64,000 nt of DNA, taken from Anaeromyxobacter terrae. Lineage in GTDB: Bacteria; Myxococcota; Myxococcia; Myxococcales; Anaeromyxobacteraceae. The stretch is from positions 1-64,000 of the forward strand of contig NZ_JALCYY010000027.1 in the NCBI RefSeq assembly GCF_022690685.1, read 5' to 3'. The notes under the pieces are model-generated. The model saw nothing but the letters and a program-made list of their open reading frames with translations, was not told where the DNA came from and did not search any database. The position numbers and the translations under genes were made by a program. Below are positions 26,712-34,418 of this stretch, piece by piece. How positions within the stretch are numbered: the first letter of the stretch is position 1; every line of letters begins with the position of its first letter.

Positions 26712-28334
26712 TCATGATCCGGCCGGAGCCGGAGCCCCGGCGCCGCGACGGCGACGGCGCTTTCCGCCGCGGCGGCGACGGCGTCGGCGCGAGGCCTCCG
26801 CTGCCTCGGGCGCGCCCTCCGCGCCCGTACGGGGGCCCTCGCCTCCGGCCGCGACCTCGACGGACGGGGTCTCCTCCGCGCCACCCGGTCCGGCCTCGGC
26901 GACCACCTCCCGCGCGCTCCCCTCGACGGGAGCGGGGGCGGCCGCAGGGGCCCCAGGACCGCGGCGCCGCTCCGGCCCGCGCTCCGGCCTCGGGCGGCGC
27001 TCCTCGTGCTGCTCGCGGGGCGGCGGGCCGCCAGCGGAGGCGCGCCAGCGCTCGAGCACGTCCTGCCCCTCGCCGGTCGCGGACACCGAGATCTCGAGGA
27101 GCTGCAGCGCGTCCTGGAAGTAGGTCTGCCCGGCGAGCCCGCGGCCGCGCCGCCGCCGCTTCTTGGCCGGCTCGCGGAACGTGCGCATCGCGTGCAGCGC
27201 GAGGCGGGTGCGCTCCGCGATCTTCCGCGGGAGGCGCGCGGTCTGGACGAGCGAGGCGAGCAGCGCGTCCGCCGTGTCGTGGCCGCGCTCCGGGCCGGCG
27301 TGGTCGCCCGTCTCGTCCGAGTCGGGGGCCGCGATCGCGGGACCGCCGAGGTGCATCACGATCGCGCCGAGCAGCACCGCGTCGGAGACGTCGTCGCCCC
27401 CGCGGACGAGCCGGTCGAGCGCGGAGAGGTGCGCGAAGAAGGCGCGCCGTCCCCGCTCCTCCCAGCCCTCGAGCGCGGACGCGAGCGCCGGCAGGATGAC
27501 CGGCAGGGCGCCGCTCGCGCGGAGCAGCTCGAACGCGCGTGCCGAGCCACCGCAGCGCAGGATCTTGAAGATCTCCTCGAGCACGCGGGCTGGCGCGCAG
27601 CGCGCGAGCTCACCGGCGTGGCGGCGCATCGCCTCGAACGTGTCGGGCGAGATGGTGAAGCCGAGCCGCGCCGCGAAGCGGACGGCGCGCAGCAGCCGCA
27701 CCGGATCCTCGCGCATGCGGATCTCGGGGTCGCCGATGGTCGCGATCCGGTGCGCCTCGAGGTCCTCGCGCCCGCCGACGTAGTCGATCACCTCGCCGGT
27801 CGAGACGTCGTAGAAGAGGCCGTTCACCGTGAAGTCGCGGCGGACCGAGTCCTCCTCGGCGGTGCCGAAGACGTTGTCGCGGGTGATGAGCAGGTCACTG
27901 TCGTCGGGGACGTCCTCGCCGACGTCCACCGGGTTCTTCCGGAACGTCGCGACCTCGATCACCTTCCCGCCGCGGAAGTAGACGTGCGCGAGCCGGAAGC
28001 GGCGCCCGATGAGGCGGCAGTTGCGGAAGATGGCGCGGACCTCGCCCGGGTGGGCGTCGGTCGCGACGTCGAAGTCCTTGGGCTTGGCACCGAGGAGCAG
28101 ATCCCGCACGCAGCCGCCGACGAAGTACGCGCGGTGATGCATGTGCCGCAGCCGCGCGATGACCTTCACCGCGTCAGCGTCGAGCCGATCTATCGGGATC
28201 TCGGGCGGATGTTCCGGCGGCGGCTCCTCCGGAGGATCGAGCGCGAGGCCGGGCGGGGGTCGGTGGGGGCGGCTCTCTTCGAGGTCTTCTTCGGGGAACG
28301 CCGGGGAAAGGTCGGTCGGAGATCGCTCGTGCAT
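26712..28334 (-). CDS. pcnB: Poly(A) polymerase I / tRNA nucleotidyltransferase family
   Basis: 540 residues. The nucleotidyltransferase head has YFVGGCVRDLLLGAKPKDFD at about 70-89 with the DxD metal motif, then VIEVATFRKN and RRDFTVNGLFYD. The long ALGFTISPDTFEAMRRH-type helical body and the more than 100-residue basic C-terminal tail (runs of Arg/Lys) suit PcnB, which polyadenylates RNA for decay, better than a CCA-adding enzyme. The start at ATG 28334 leaves a Pro/Glu-rich N-terminal leader of about 55 residues. It has its own promoter in the 116-base gap after rnhB. Confidence 0.88.
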   Translation of the reverse strand: MHERSPTDLSPAFPEEDLEESRPHRPPPGLALDPPEEPPPEHPPEIPIDRLDADAVKVIARLRHMHHRAYFVGGCVRDLLLGAKPKDFDVATDAHPGEVRAIFRNCRLIGRRFRLAHVYFRGGKVIEVATFRKNPVDVGEDVPDDSDLLITRDNVFGTAEEDSVRRDFTVNGLFYDVSTGEVIDYVGGREDLEAHRIATIGDPEIRMREDPVRLLRAVRFAARLGFTISPDTFEAMRRHAGELARCAPARVLEEIFKILRCGGSARAFELLRASGALPVILPALASALEGWEERGRRAFFAHLSALDRLVRGGDDVSDAVLLGAIVMHLGGPAIAAPDSDETGDHAGPERGHDTADALLASLVQTARLPRKIAERTRLALHAMRTFREPAKKRRRRGRGLAGQTYFQDALQLLEISVSATGEGQDVLERWRASAGGPPPREQHEERRPRPERGPERRRGPGAPAAAPAPVEGSAREVVAEAGPGGAEETPSVEVAAGGEGPRTGAEGAPEAAEASRRRRRRRGGKRRRRRGAGAPAPAGS

Positions 28335-28425
28335 GCAGTCGCCGGATCGGGGGGCGTCCCGCGCCGAGGTGAACTCCCCGGCTCGCGGGAACGCGCCTGC
28401 ACCGTCGGGCTCGTCCTTGGGAGGC

Positions 28426-28454
28426 GTTGTAGCGAGCGGCGAGGCTCAGGTCAA
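28426..28454 (-). promoter_or_regulatory. pcnB promoter, TTGACC-17-TACAAC
   Basis: TTGACC (28454-28449, minus strand) overlaps the rnhB stop codon and is followed after exactly 17 nt by TACAAC (28431-28426). The pcnB start is about 90 nt downstream, so this message has a leader. Confidence 0.65.
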
Positions 28455-29419
28455 ACCCGTCGTGCCACGGCCGGGGCGCGCGGCTCCCCTGCCTCCAGCG
28501 CGCCGACCGCGTCCGGGGCCTCGCCGCGCGGGCCCGGATCGCCGTCCCCGCACTGCCCCGCCTCGCCAGGCGGCAGGTCCTCGTCGAGCTCGGGCGGCGG
28601 GGCGAACAGCTCGCCCTGCAGCGGCTCGAGGCCGAGCGCCTCGCGCACGGGCTGGAAGGAGCGCCGGTGGATCGGGCAGGCGCCGAGCCGCCTGAGCGCC
28701 TCGAAGTGCTCGGCGGTCGGGTAGCCCTTGTGGCGGCAGAACCCGTAGCCCGGGTAGGCCGCGTCGAGCTCGGTCATGAGCGCGTCGCGCGTGGTCTTGG
28801 CGAGGATGCTCGCCGCGGCGATGGTGAGCGACAGCGCGTCGCCGTGGATGATGGGCGTCTGCGGGAGCGCGAGCTCGGGGAGCTTGCGGGCGTCGACGAG
28901 CACGTGCCCGGGCGCGGGCGTGAGCGCCTGCACGGCGCGCGTGAGCGCGAGCAGGCCGGCCCGGTAGATGTTGAGGCGGTCGATCTCCTCGACCTCCGCG
29001 CGCGCCACGGCCCAGCAGATCGCGTTCGCGCGGATGTCCTCCGCGAGCCGCTCGCGCTCCCTGCGATCGAGCTGCTTCGAGTCGTCGATCCCGCGCGGCC
29101 GGTAGTCGCGCGGGAGGATGCACGCGCCCGCCACCACCGGCCCCGCGAGCGGCGCCATGCCGGCCTCGTCCACCCCCGCGACGAGCGTGACGCCCCTGTC
29201 CCAGAGTTCCCCCTCGAAGCGGAGCAGGTGCCGAAGGCGCTGTCCTTCCGCGCGGTTGGCGTGCCGGCGCTTCAGGAGGAGCCGGAGCACCTCCCGCGCG
29301 CCCGCCCGCGGGTCCACCGTGAGGGCCGCCTCGCACTCGGGCGACAGCGCGCAGGTCCGGTCGAGGAACCGCTCGCGCAGCTCGGCCACGGACATCCGGG
29401 CGAGGTCTTCGGGGCGCAT
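28451..29419 (-). CDS. rnhB: Ribonuclease HII with N- and C-terminal extensions
   Basis: Cuts RNA in RNA-DNA hybrids and at single ribonucleotides in DNA. The catalytic core begins at about residue 80 ([20 protein letters not shown]), with Asp/Glu metal ligands there and Asp in [11 protein letters not shown], then [15 protein letters not shown] and [18 protein letters not shown]. The 322 residues exceed the usual 200-260. The first 77 ([18 protein letters not shown]...) form an extra basic helical domain, and about 45 Pro/Glu-rich residues follow the core. A decayed copy of the 5' end and promoter lies 2 kb away at 31402-31645. Confidence 0.93.
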   Translation of the reverse strand: MRPEDLARMSVAELRERFLDRTCALSPECEAALTVDPRAGAREVLRLLLKRRHANRAEGQRLRHLLRFEGELWDRGVTLVAGVDEAGMAPLAGPVVAGACILPRDYRPRGIDDSKQLDRRERERLAEDIRANAICWAVARAEVEEIDRLNIYRAGLLALTRAVQALTPAPGHVLVDARKLPELALPQTPIIHGDALSLTIAAASILAKTTRDALMTELDAAYPGYGFCRHKGYPTAEHFEALRRLGACPIHRRSFQPVREALGLEPLQGELFAPPPELDEDLPPGEAGQCGDGDPGPRGEAPDAVGALEAGEPRAPAVARRV

Positions 29420-29428
29420 GCGGGGCGA

Positions 29429-29434
29429 AGTCTA
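29429..29434 (-). promoter_or_regulatory. -10-like box TAGACT, 9 nt before the rnhB ATG
   Basis: On the minus strand TAGACT is followed by nine bases and the ATG at 29419. The same box is kept in the degenerate rnhB copy at 31635-31640, which shows that the duplicated segment included the promoter. Confidence 0.5.
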
Positions 29435-29519
29435 CGCCAGAGCCGCGCGAGGCGGGAATGAGGTCGCTCCCGGCGAACCGGATCGGCGCCGCCCGCGCGC
29501 TTCGGGCTGCACCTCGGAC

Positions 29520-30218
29520 TCAGTCCCCAACTCGCTCGGCTCGATTCCTCTCCTCCTGGTCCTTCTCGATCGCCATCAACGCAGCCGCGGCCTCCGTCTT
29601 CCCAAGCCGCACGAGCTTTTCCGAGGCTCGCTCGACGGCAGCGGACCCCCCAGCGTTGCGAAGCTGGGCATGCAGCACTCGCCTGAGCGTGTCGTCTCCG
29701 CGGATGGACAGCGTCGCGATGGCAGCGATCGCCGCATCGGGATCGAGTCGCATCGCCAGGAATGATTCCGAGACCACCACGTTGATATCCGACTCATCCG
29801 AGAACGCCTGGATGATTCCTTCTGCATTCTTCCGCACGGCATCCTCAGGCGCGCTCCTGAGCGCGTCGACCGCCAATCCACGCATGACCGGGTCCCGCTC
29901 GTGCCTCATCATGTGGATCAAGCGAGGGACCAGATCGCCGCTCGTGGATTTGGCGATGGACAGAACCGCCAATGCGGCGGCTCGATACACGGGATCGGAC
30001 TGCGAGAGCGCTTCGCGAACGATGCGCTCGGGGGGAACGCGACGCGCGAGTCGTTCGCCAGCAGACGTGAGAGCGGTCAGATCACCGATCGAGCGCCGCC
30101 CCGTCACGAAGTACGCTCTATGGAGCTCTACGTATTCACCCGCCACCCGCACCCACTCGCTGCCGGAATCACCGGGTTGGGCCGCAAGAGCACACGCAAA
30201 CGCAAGCGAAGCCAACAT
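29520..30218 (-). CDS. Exported HEAT-repeat protein
   Basis: 232 residues from ATG 30218, preceded by a good GGGAGGGCTA site. MLASLAFACALAAQ is a short signal peptide. The rest is a run of paired helices typical of HEAT repeats: DPVYRAAALAVLSIAKS, RDPVMRGLAVDALRSAPED and SFLAMRLDPDAAIAAIATL. Such proteins usually act as protein-binding scaffolds; no enzyme motif is seen. Codon use is clearly less GC-biased than in neighbours (TCT, AAT and ATT codons occur), so this gene and the two upstream may have been acquired. Confidence 0.65.
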   Translation of the reverse strand: MLASLAFACALAAQPGDSGSEWVRVAGEYVELHRAYFVTGRRSIGDLTALTSAGERLARRVPPERIVREALSQSDPVYRAAALAVLSIAKSTSGDLVPRLIHMMRHERDPVMRGLAVDALRSAPEDAVRKNAEGIIQAFSDESDINVVVSESFLAMRLDPDAAIAAIATLSIRGDDTLRRVLHAQLRNAGGSAAVERASEKLVRLGKTEAAAALMAIEKDQEERNRAERVGD

Positions 30219-30303
30219 TAGCCCTCCCGTTCCGCGCAGCTTCTGCTGGATTCCAATGGATTCCGACGACGGAGGATTCCCACGGACCAGGCATCGAACC
30301 CGA

Positions 30304-30903
30304 CTAATACGTCTCCAGCCGTGTCACGGAGATATCGTCCGCGCGCGCATCAAACCCGAACACGACCGCGATGGACGCCACCCCTGACAGGTTGGGGAAC
30401 GCTCGCAAAGCCTCCTCCCCTTCGATGGCCAGAATCCTTTCCCGCATTTGCGGTGGAAGCGGAACCTCGTAGTTGCGGCTCCATTTGAGGGCCCGGCCGC
30501 TCGAGGAGTCGGGCGGCCCAAGGAGACGGCGCACTTCGGCCCGAGTCAGCCCAAGACGAAGCCCGTTCGAGAACGCGATGGCCGCGGTGATGCCCTTGAT
30601 TGCTTTACAGGTCGCAGTCGGCGGCGGCGCTGCGACCAGCCGGATCGACGTGACCCCGAGCTCCACGTAGTCCGCGACGGACTGGAAGACGACAGCGGCT
30701 CCATCGCCCCTCCGCTCCGCGGCGTAGCACAGCTGGGGTTCGCCTTCGCGACTTCGAGACACCGGAACATCGCCGAGGTGCGTCCGAATATCCGCGAAAG
30801 TGCACTTTTGAGGAGAACAATCCAGAAGCGACGGCACCCACCCCGCCGGTGGCTTGCTATTGCCGGACCCAGCCAGCAGCGCGATGGCCAAGAGAACCAT
30901 CAT
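30304..30903 (-). CDS. Exported protein of unknown family
   Basis: 199 residues; ATG 30903 (a second ATG follows at once) with GAGGTGA upstream. MMVLLAIALLAGSGNS is a signal peptide; the mature protein has cysteines (LLDCSPQKCTF, ATCKAI) that could form disulfides. The middle (IAFSNGLRLGLTRAEVRRLL) resembles the SmpA/BamE-like pattern of a short helix then LGxP (LLGPPDSSS). That resemblance is weak. It follows the small ORF at 30908 by only four bases and precedes the HEAT protein, so the three may be one operon. Confidence 0.6.
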   Translation of the reverse strand: MMVLLAIALLAGSGNSKPPAGWVPSLLDCSPQKCTFADIRTHLGDVPVSRSREGEPQLCYAAERRGDGAAVVFQSVADYVELGVTSIRLVAAPPPTATCKAIKGITAAIAFSNGLRLGLTRAEVRRLLGPPDSSSGRALKWSRNYEVPLPPQMRERILAIEGEEALRAFPNLSGVASIAVVFGFDARADDISVTRLETY

Positions 30904-30907
30904 GGAG

Positions 30908-31201
30908 TCACCTCGAGAGTGCCGCCGCCCATTCGAACCAGCGTAGTCCTATGGAAAGGGGCTCGACCCGGAGCGTTGGCATCGTTATCGCCTGCCTCGG
31001 CGCCGACCTCGCGGTCGACCATCGTCCACGACGAGACCTCACGGCACACCCGTTACCGGAACATGTTTCACGTCCGCGCCGCGGGCCTTCGCGTCGTCCC
31101 CCAACCGACGCCGCAAAAAAGGCGAATCGCAAGCGATCACTTTCCGCGAACAGAAATACGGCCATGCCCGCAGCCAAAAGGATACCGACTGCACCAGCCA
31201 T
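30908..31201 (-). CDS. Possible 97-residue membrane protein
   Basis: ATG 31201 with AAGGGTCAGG upstream. The N-terminus MAGAVGILLAAGMAVFLFAE is one membrane helix, followed by a basic, cysteine-containing region and IGLRWFEWAAALSR at the end. The TGA lies 5 bases before the next ATG, a typical operon spacing. A second open frame overlaps it out of register (31039-31248), so I am not sure which, if either, is real. Confidence 0.35.
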   Translation of the reverse strand: MAGAVGILLAAGMAVFLFAESDRLRFAFFAASVGGRREGPRRGRETCSGNGCAVRSRRGRWSTARSAPRQAITMPTLRVEPLSIGLRWFEWAAALSR

Positions 31202-31327
31202 CCTGACCCTTCACAGCTGGTGAGTCGCACGAAGCCACAGCGCGTCATTCAATTCATCCTCCTCACGGGGAGCGTCCTCCGGCGACCGCCCGACCGCCAC
31301 CGACCGCCAGACCCCCGACCGCCAGAT
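31202..31327. other. Non-coding stretch with short tandem ACCGCCAGAC-like units
   Basis: Starts AT-rich (CATTCAATTCATCCTCCTCA) and becomes a small array of CGACCGCCA-type units (CGACCGCCACCGACCGCCAG, then CCCCGACCGCCAG) that leads directly into the 74-bp repeat at 31328. No gene seen. The other copy of that repeat is also preceded by short tandem units containing GCCAGAC. Confidence 0.4.
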
Positions 31328-31401
31328 GTTGCGCCCGCCTCGAACATCTGCCGCGCTCATGGAAGGGAAGTTTGTCACCTATCGTGAATATGCGTCACCC
31401 G
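31328..31401. repeat. 74-bp dispersed repeat A, copy 1
   Basis: Matches 33100-33173 without gaps at 64 of 74 positions. It begins GTTGCGCC and ends GAATATGCGTCACCCG. It contains CCGCGCTCATGGAA and a pairable GTCACCTATCGTGAATA part. The right end is also the exact point where similarity to rnhB begins, so the repeat marks a junction. Likely a non-autonomous mobile element. Confidence 0.7.
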
Positions 31402-31645
31402 GCCTCCCCGTGGACGCCCTGTCCCAGAGTCCCCCTCGTAGCGGAGCAGGTGCCGAAGGCGCTGTCCTTCCGCTCGGTTGGCGTGCCGGCGCTTCAGGAC
31501 GAGCGCGCGCGCCCGACCGCGGCTCCACCGTGAGGGCCGCCTCGCACCCGGGCGTAAGGGGGCGCGGTTCCGGTCGGGGAACCACTCGTGCAGCTCGGCC
31601 ACTTACATGAGGTATTTGGGGCGCACGCGCGGCGAGTCTAGCGCC
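31402..31645 (-). pseudogene. rnhB: Degenerate copy of the rnhB promoter and N-terminal extension
   Basis: Minus-strand sequence here matches 29161-29443 of rnhB with indels. The TAGACT box is kept. The start is GTG (MRPKYLM) and a TAA stops it at codon 8; then VAELHEWFPDR matches [11 protein letters not shown], and [20 protein letters not shown] is nearly identical to [20 protein letters not shown]. The catalytic core is absent. The copy therefore cannot make RNase HII. Conservation is strongest over about 60 bases (31441-31500), so it is a partial duplicate that is decaying. Confidence 0.85.
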
Positions 31646-32102
31646 ACGTCGGCGCGGCGCGAAGGACGACCAGGACCCACTCCGCAGTGCGTGCGAAGTC
31701 TCGCGGAGCGCCGGCGACGCGGCCGAGTGGCCAGCCGAGCAGAGAGTTCAGCTCGTAATTGACGCTCATGACCCTGGGAGAGGCGGCGTCATCACCTCTC
31801 TTGTGCCCCGACGAACTGCCCTCGCGAGCCAAGCGCCCTAGGTGGCGCTCGCGTCGCGAGGCGGAGGATTCGGGTCGAGGTCCCGGCACGGCTGGAGCGC
31901 CTGACAGAAGCGCAATCGGAGATGACGAAGGCTCCCGCCTCATTGGACGGAATCGCGACTTCAATTGGGACCTTCGTACAGATCTTCTCCCACATCGCGC
32001 TAGACCTTATGTCGTATCCGCACGCGTAAGCATCCTCGCGCGCTGCCGATCGCTTACGCGGCCGACATGCCGACGAAATGATCCCACGGACGGGAATGCG
32101 CC
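31646..32102. other. Gap with a truncated ORF and an inverted repeat
   Basis: A minus-strand frame at 31638-31769 (MSVNYELNSLLGWPLGRVAG..., 43 residues) ends at the TAG inside the TAGACT box of the rnhB fragment. It may be a gene cut off by that insertion. The remaining bases up to the cupin gene are of ordinary composition with no convincing gene. A 9-bp inverted repeat at 32023-32060 is listed separately. Confidence 0.35.
32023..32060. promoter_or_regulatory. Inverted repeat CGCGTAAGC-N20-GCTTACGCG upstream of the cupin gene
   Basis: The 9-bp arms (32023-32031 and 32052-32060) are perfectly complementary, 29 bases apart centre to centre, which is close to three helical turns. The right arm ends 42 bases before the cupin ATG. 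The spacing suits a dimeric repressor or activator. No regulator gene is adjacent. Confidence 0.45.
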
Positions 32103-32567
32103 ATGAGCCAGACGGACATCGTCGAGAGCAGCCCCGCCGTGCACCTTGGTCAGGACGACGGGGAGTCCTTCCGCCTGGGACCGCTCGAGATCATCGTCAA
32201 GGAGAACGGCTCCGGCACGCGCATGAACCTAGCTGTGGCCGAGTTCCGCGGAAACGCCTTCCGCATCCCGCCCCACATTCATACCGAGCACGACGAGATG
32301 ATCTATGTCCTCGAAGGACGGATGGGGGTGAAGCTCGGCGAGCGGACCCTCACCGCCACCGCGGGCAGTTCCTTCACCATCCCGGTCAACATACCGCACG
32401 CGATCTGGAACGAGAGCGGTGCGCGGGTTCGGTTCCTCAACATCATCGTGGCCGCACGCTTCCTCGACTACTTCCGCGAGATGGCCGCCGCAGCGGGCAC
32501 CGGCCTGCCGCCGGCCGAGGTGATCGCGAAGGTCATGGGGCACTACGGGCTCAAGCCGGTGGCGTAG
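32103..32567 (+). CDS. Single-domain cupin protein
   Basis: 154 residues from ATG 32103. The two cupin motifs are clear: FRIPPHIHTEHDEMIYVLEG (about 55-74; His, His and Glu metal ligands) and IPVNIPHAIWNESGARVRFL (about 98-117). It binds a divalent metal; the family includes dioxygenases, isomerases and small-molecule sensors, and this sequence does not decide among them. After the barrel is a helical tail (ARFLDYFREMAAAAG). The inverted repeat upstream suggests specific regulation. The gene lies alone in the accessory region. Confidence 0.75.
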   Translation: MSQTDIVESSPAVHLGQDDGESFRLGPLEIIVKENGSGTRMNLAVAEFRGNAFRIPPHIHTEHDEMIYVLEGRMGVKLGERTLTATAGSSFTIPVNIPHAIWNESGARVRFLNIIVAARFLDYFREMAAAAGTGLPPAEVIAKVMGHYGLKPVA

Positions 32568-32595
32568 CAGCCCGCGGCCCCAGCCCCAGGGCTCG

Positions 32596-33027
32596 TCACG
32601 GAGCGCCCTCGTCCTGCACGTATCTCACCTGGACGCGCCCAACCCGCGCCTCGTTCGTGAACACACGCAGGCGGGGGTCGTACCTCACGGTCACCGCCTC
32701 GTCCGTGTCCCAGCGGACGTCGAGCTTCAAAGGGACATCGGTGTGACCGGCGTCCGCGGAGAATGCGTTTCCGGCCCGGTTCGGCAGCCCCGCCTCTGCT
32801 CTCAGGATCGACAGCTCCACGCCGTACGCGGTCGTCGCTCCGCAGTCTCGCAGGAACACGACGGCACGAAGTCGTCCCGACGGCGACAATGCCTCCGAGA
32901 CCAGCTCATTTCCGCACGGGTCGAGCCGGCCACAGACCGGCGACAAGAAGAGCGCGGCCAACGCGACCAGCGCCAGGAGGAGCGCGACCAGCAGGTCGAT
33001 CACGCCGATGGGCCGCCTCGTGGTCAT
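32596..33027 (-). CDS. Membrane-anchored small protein with an RDCGATT motif
   Basis: 143 residues from ATG 33027. One N-terminal helix (VIDLLVALLLALVALAALFL) anchors a periplasmic domain. The motif SPSGRLRAVVFLRDCGATTA (about 49-68), then VELSIL, is shared with a group of small bacterial proteins of unknown function that carry SPDGKYKAVVFxRDCGATT-like text. Two further cysteines (VCGRLDPCGNE) could pair with the motif cysteine. Its stop is 28 bases from the convergent cupin stop. No function known to me. Confidence 0.6.
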   Translation of the reverse strand: MTTRRPIGVIDLLVALLLALVALAALFLSPVCGRLDPCGNELVSEALSPSGRLRAVVFLRDCGATTAYGVELSILRAEAGLPNRAGNAFSADAGHTDVPLKLDVRWDTDEAVTVRYDPRLRVFTNEARVGRVQVRYVQDEGAP

Positions 33028-33099
33028 GTCGCCGACCCATGTGTGCTAGCCGCGTGTGCCAGACCGCGTGCGTGTGCCCGTGCGTGTGCCAGACCGAGA

Positions 33100-33173
33100 G
33101 TTGCGCCTGCCTCGAACACCCGCCGCGCTCATGGAATTTAACTCTATCACCTGTCGTGAATATGCGTCACCCG
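33100..33173. repeat. 74-bp dispersed repeat A, copy 2
   Basis: Same length and ends as copy 1 at 31328 (64 of 74 identical). It is preceded by tandem GCGTGTGCCAGACCG units (33051 and 33082), as copy 1 is by CCGCCAGAC units. It lies 106 bases downstream of the RAYT transposase stop. Confidence 0.7.
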
Positions 33174-33212
33174 CCCCGCGGCGGAGTGCGCACGTCTCCC
33201 TAGCGCTCCCTC

Positions 33213-33243
33213 GGAGCTGCCCGGTATCAGCGGCGGTGTTCGA
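33213..33243. repeat. 31-bp dispersed repeat C, copy 1
   Basis: GGAGCTGCCCGG followed by TATCAGCGGCGGTGTTCGA; matches 35296-35326 at 26 of 31 positions. It sits 36 bases beyond the stop of the RAYT gene. Confidence 0.6.
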
Positions 33244-33278
33244 AGGACAGAGGGCTCGAATTCGCTGCCGGTTGCCGT

Positions 33279-34163
33279 CTATCCGAAGCCGGCGCATCGG
33301 ACGTCGTGAGCCACGCGCATGAGGTAGGTGCCGGGCGGGAATATCGCCTCCGCGTTCCCCGCGCGTCTCGATGCCCAGGCTGACCGGTACGCCCGCAGGA
33401 ACTCCACGAGCCGACCGAGCGTCTCGATACGCTTCCACTTGTCGCGGGACGCGACCCGCGGATTGAGGCTGCGCCGCGGTTCGCCCGACGCGGGGCGCCC
33501 CGTGGCCTTCTGCGCGAGTACGCGAGCCACGCCCAGGAACCCGCGCCCTCCACGCGCGGCCTGCTCCTCTCGCTCGGCAAGCGCGACCTCGAGCTTGGCG
33601 CGAAATTCGTCGGCCGAGGCGAAGCCAGGAGGCGCGGTGAGCTGGAGCATCGCCTTATCGGGGAGAGCGCCCTTGGGATCGAAGAAGTGCTTCGGCCGCT
33701 TCACCTCGATCGCATCCCCGCCGATCTGCTCTGGAGCCGACCAGAGGCCGGGCCAGAGCCTGGCGGTGCGGACCAGCCGTGCCGCGACCGGGTTGGCGAG
33801 AACGTAGGCGGCCTTCTCGATGACGTCGGTCGGAGAGGCGAGCGCCACGGCGCTGTAGCTGTTGGGCGCCCAGAACGCTTCCCACCGGCCCAACGACGCG
33901 TTGATTGCGCGCGCCACCAGCGCATCCAGGAACTGGTGAAATGCCGGGAGGCGCGCGTCGGGATCCGTCACGATGAGGTGGACGTGGTTCGACAGGACAC
34001 AGAACGCGTGAATCTCGACGCCGTAGCGGCGCGCAGCGACGGCGAGGAGAAACAGAAACACGTTATTCGTTGTTTTGGACGGCTTGAGCAGGAACTGCCG
34101 GTGCGCGCAGCGCCGAGTTACGAGATAGGTGGTTCCTCTGAGAATTTGTCGCGGTGCGGTCAT
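33279..34163 (-). CDS. REP-associated tyrosine transposase (RAYT, Y1/IS200-like)
   Basis: 294 residues from ATG 34163. The start GTTYLVTRRCAHRQFLLKP and the HUH motif in FCVLSNHVHLIVTDPDA (about 54-70) identify the Y1 transposase fold. The nucleophile Tyr is expected in KAAYVLANPVAARLVR (about 129-144), the RAYT form of the YxxxNPV motif. The C-terminal half is Arg-rich, likely for DNA binding. RAYTs are single-copy, non-autonomous-looking relatives of IS200/IS605 enzymes that move short palindromic repeats. Three such repeat families (A, B, C) surround this gene. All key residues look intact. Confidence 0.88.
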   Translation of the reverse strand: MTAPRQILRGTTYLVTRRCAHRQFLLKPSKTTNNVFLFLLAVAARRYGVEIHAFCVLSNHVHLIVTDPDARLPAFHQFLDALVARAINASLGRWEAFWAPNSYSAVALASPTDVIEKAAYVLANPVAARLVRTARLWPGLWSAPEQIGGDAIEVKRPKHFFDPKGALPDKAMLQLTAPPGFASADEFRAKLEVALAEREEQAARGGRGFLGVARVLAQKATGRPASGEPRRSLNPRVASRDKWKRIETLGRLVEFLRAYRSAWASRRAGNAEAIFPPGTYLMRVAHDVRCAGFG

Positions 34164-34252
34164 GCCGCGCGTTCAGGCAGGGACCGTGCCGAGCCCGATC
34201 GCCGATTCGACTGAGGTTCGAAGTCGGGTCAGTCCGCGGTTCGTCCCTGCGG

Positions 34253-34358
34253 GATGAAGCGTGGAACTCTCGGTCTGGCCGCGCGCGCGAGCCGCGCGGC
34301 GAGCCCAGCCCGGTCTGGCCGCGCCCTCGGTCTGGCCGCGCGCGCGAGCCGCGCGGGC
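34253..34358. repeat. Dispersed repeat B, copy 1, with a GGTCTGGCCG tail array
   Basis: 34253-34281 matches 35400-35428 at 27 of 29 positions (GATGAAGCGYGGAACTCT, then CGGTCTGGCCG). It continues with two more CGGTCTGGCC units at 34311 and 34328, and GCGCGCGCGAGCCGCGCGG occurs after the first and, slightly shortened, after the third. It lies 90 bases upstream of the RAYT start. Confidence 0.65.
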
Positions 34359-34404
34359 CGCGAACCCTCCGGCCGCGGACGAATGGTCGCCGCGCCACGT
34401 TCTG

Positions 34405-34410
34405 TACAAT
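34405..34410 (+). promoter_or_regulatory. -10-like box TACAAT, 8 nt before the beta-lactamase ATG
   Basis: TACAAT within TTCTGTACAATGCG is nearly consensus. The eight bases GCGCCCGC separate it from ATG 34419 with no ribosome site, so the message is probably leaderless. Confidence 0.55.
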
Positions 34411-34418
34411 GCGCCCGC

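Noticed and set aside
31039-31248. A 69-codon minus-strand frame overlapping the 97-residue ORF
   Set aside because: No ribosome site and no operon spacing; the overlapping frame has a plausible membrane helix and ends just before the next start.
34254-34418. An upstream ATG at 34254 extending the beta-lactamase by 55 residues
   Set aside because: The extension reads through repeat B, is Arg/Ala-rich and would hide the signal peptide; the TACAAT box supports ATG 34419.
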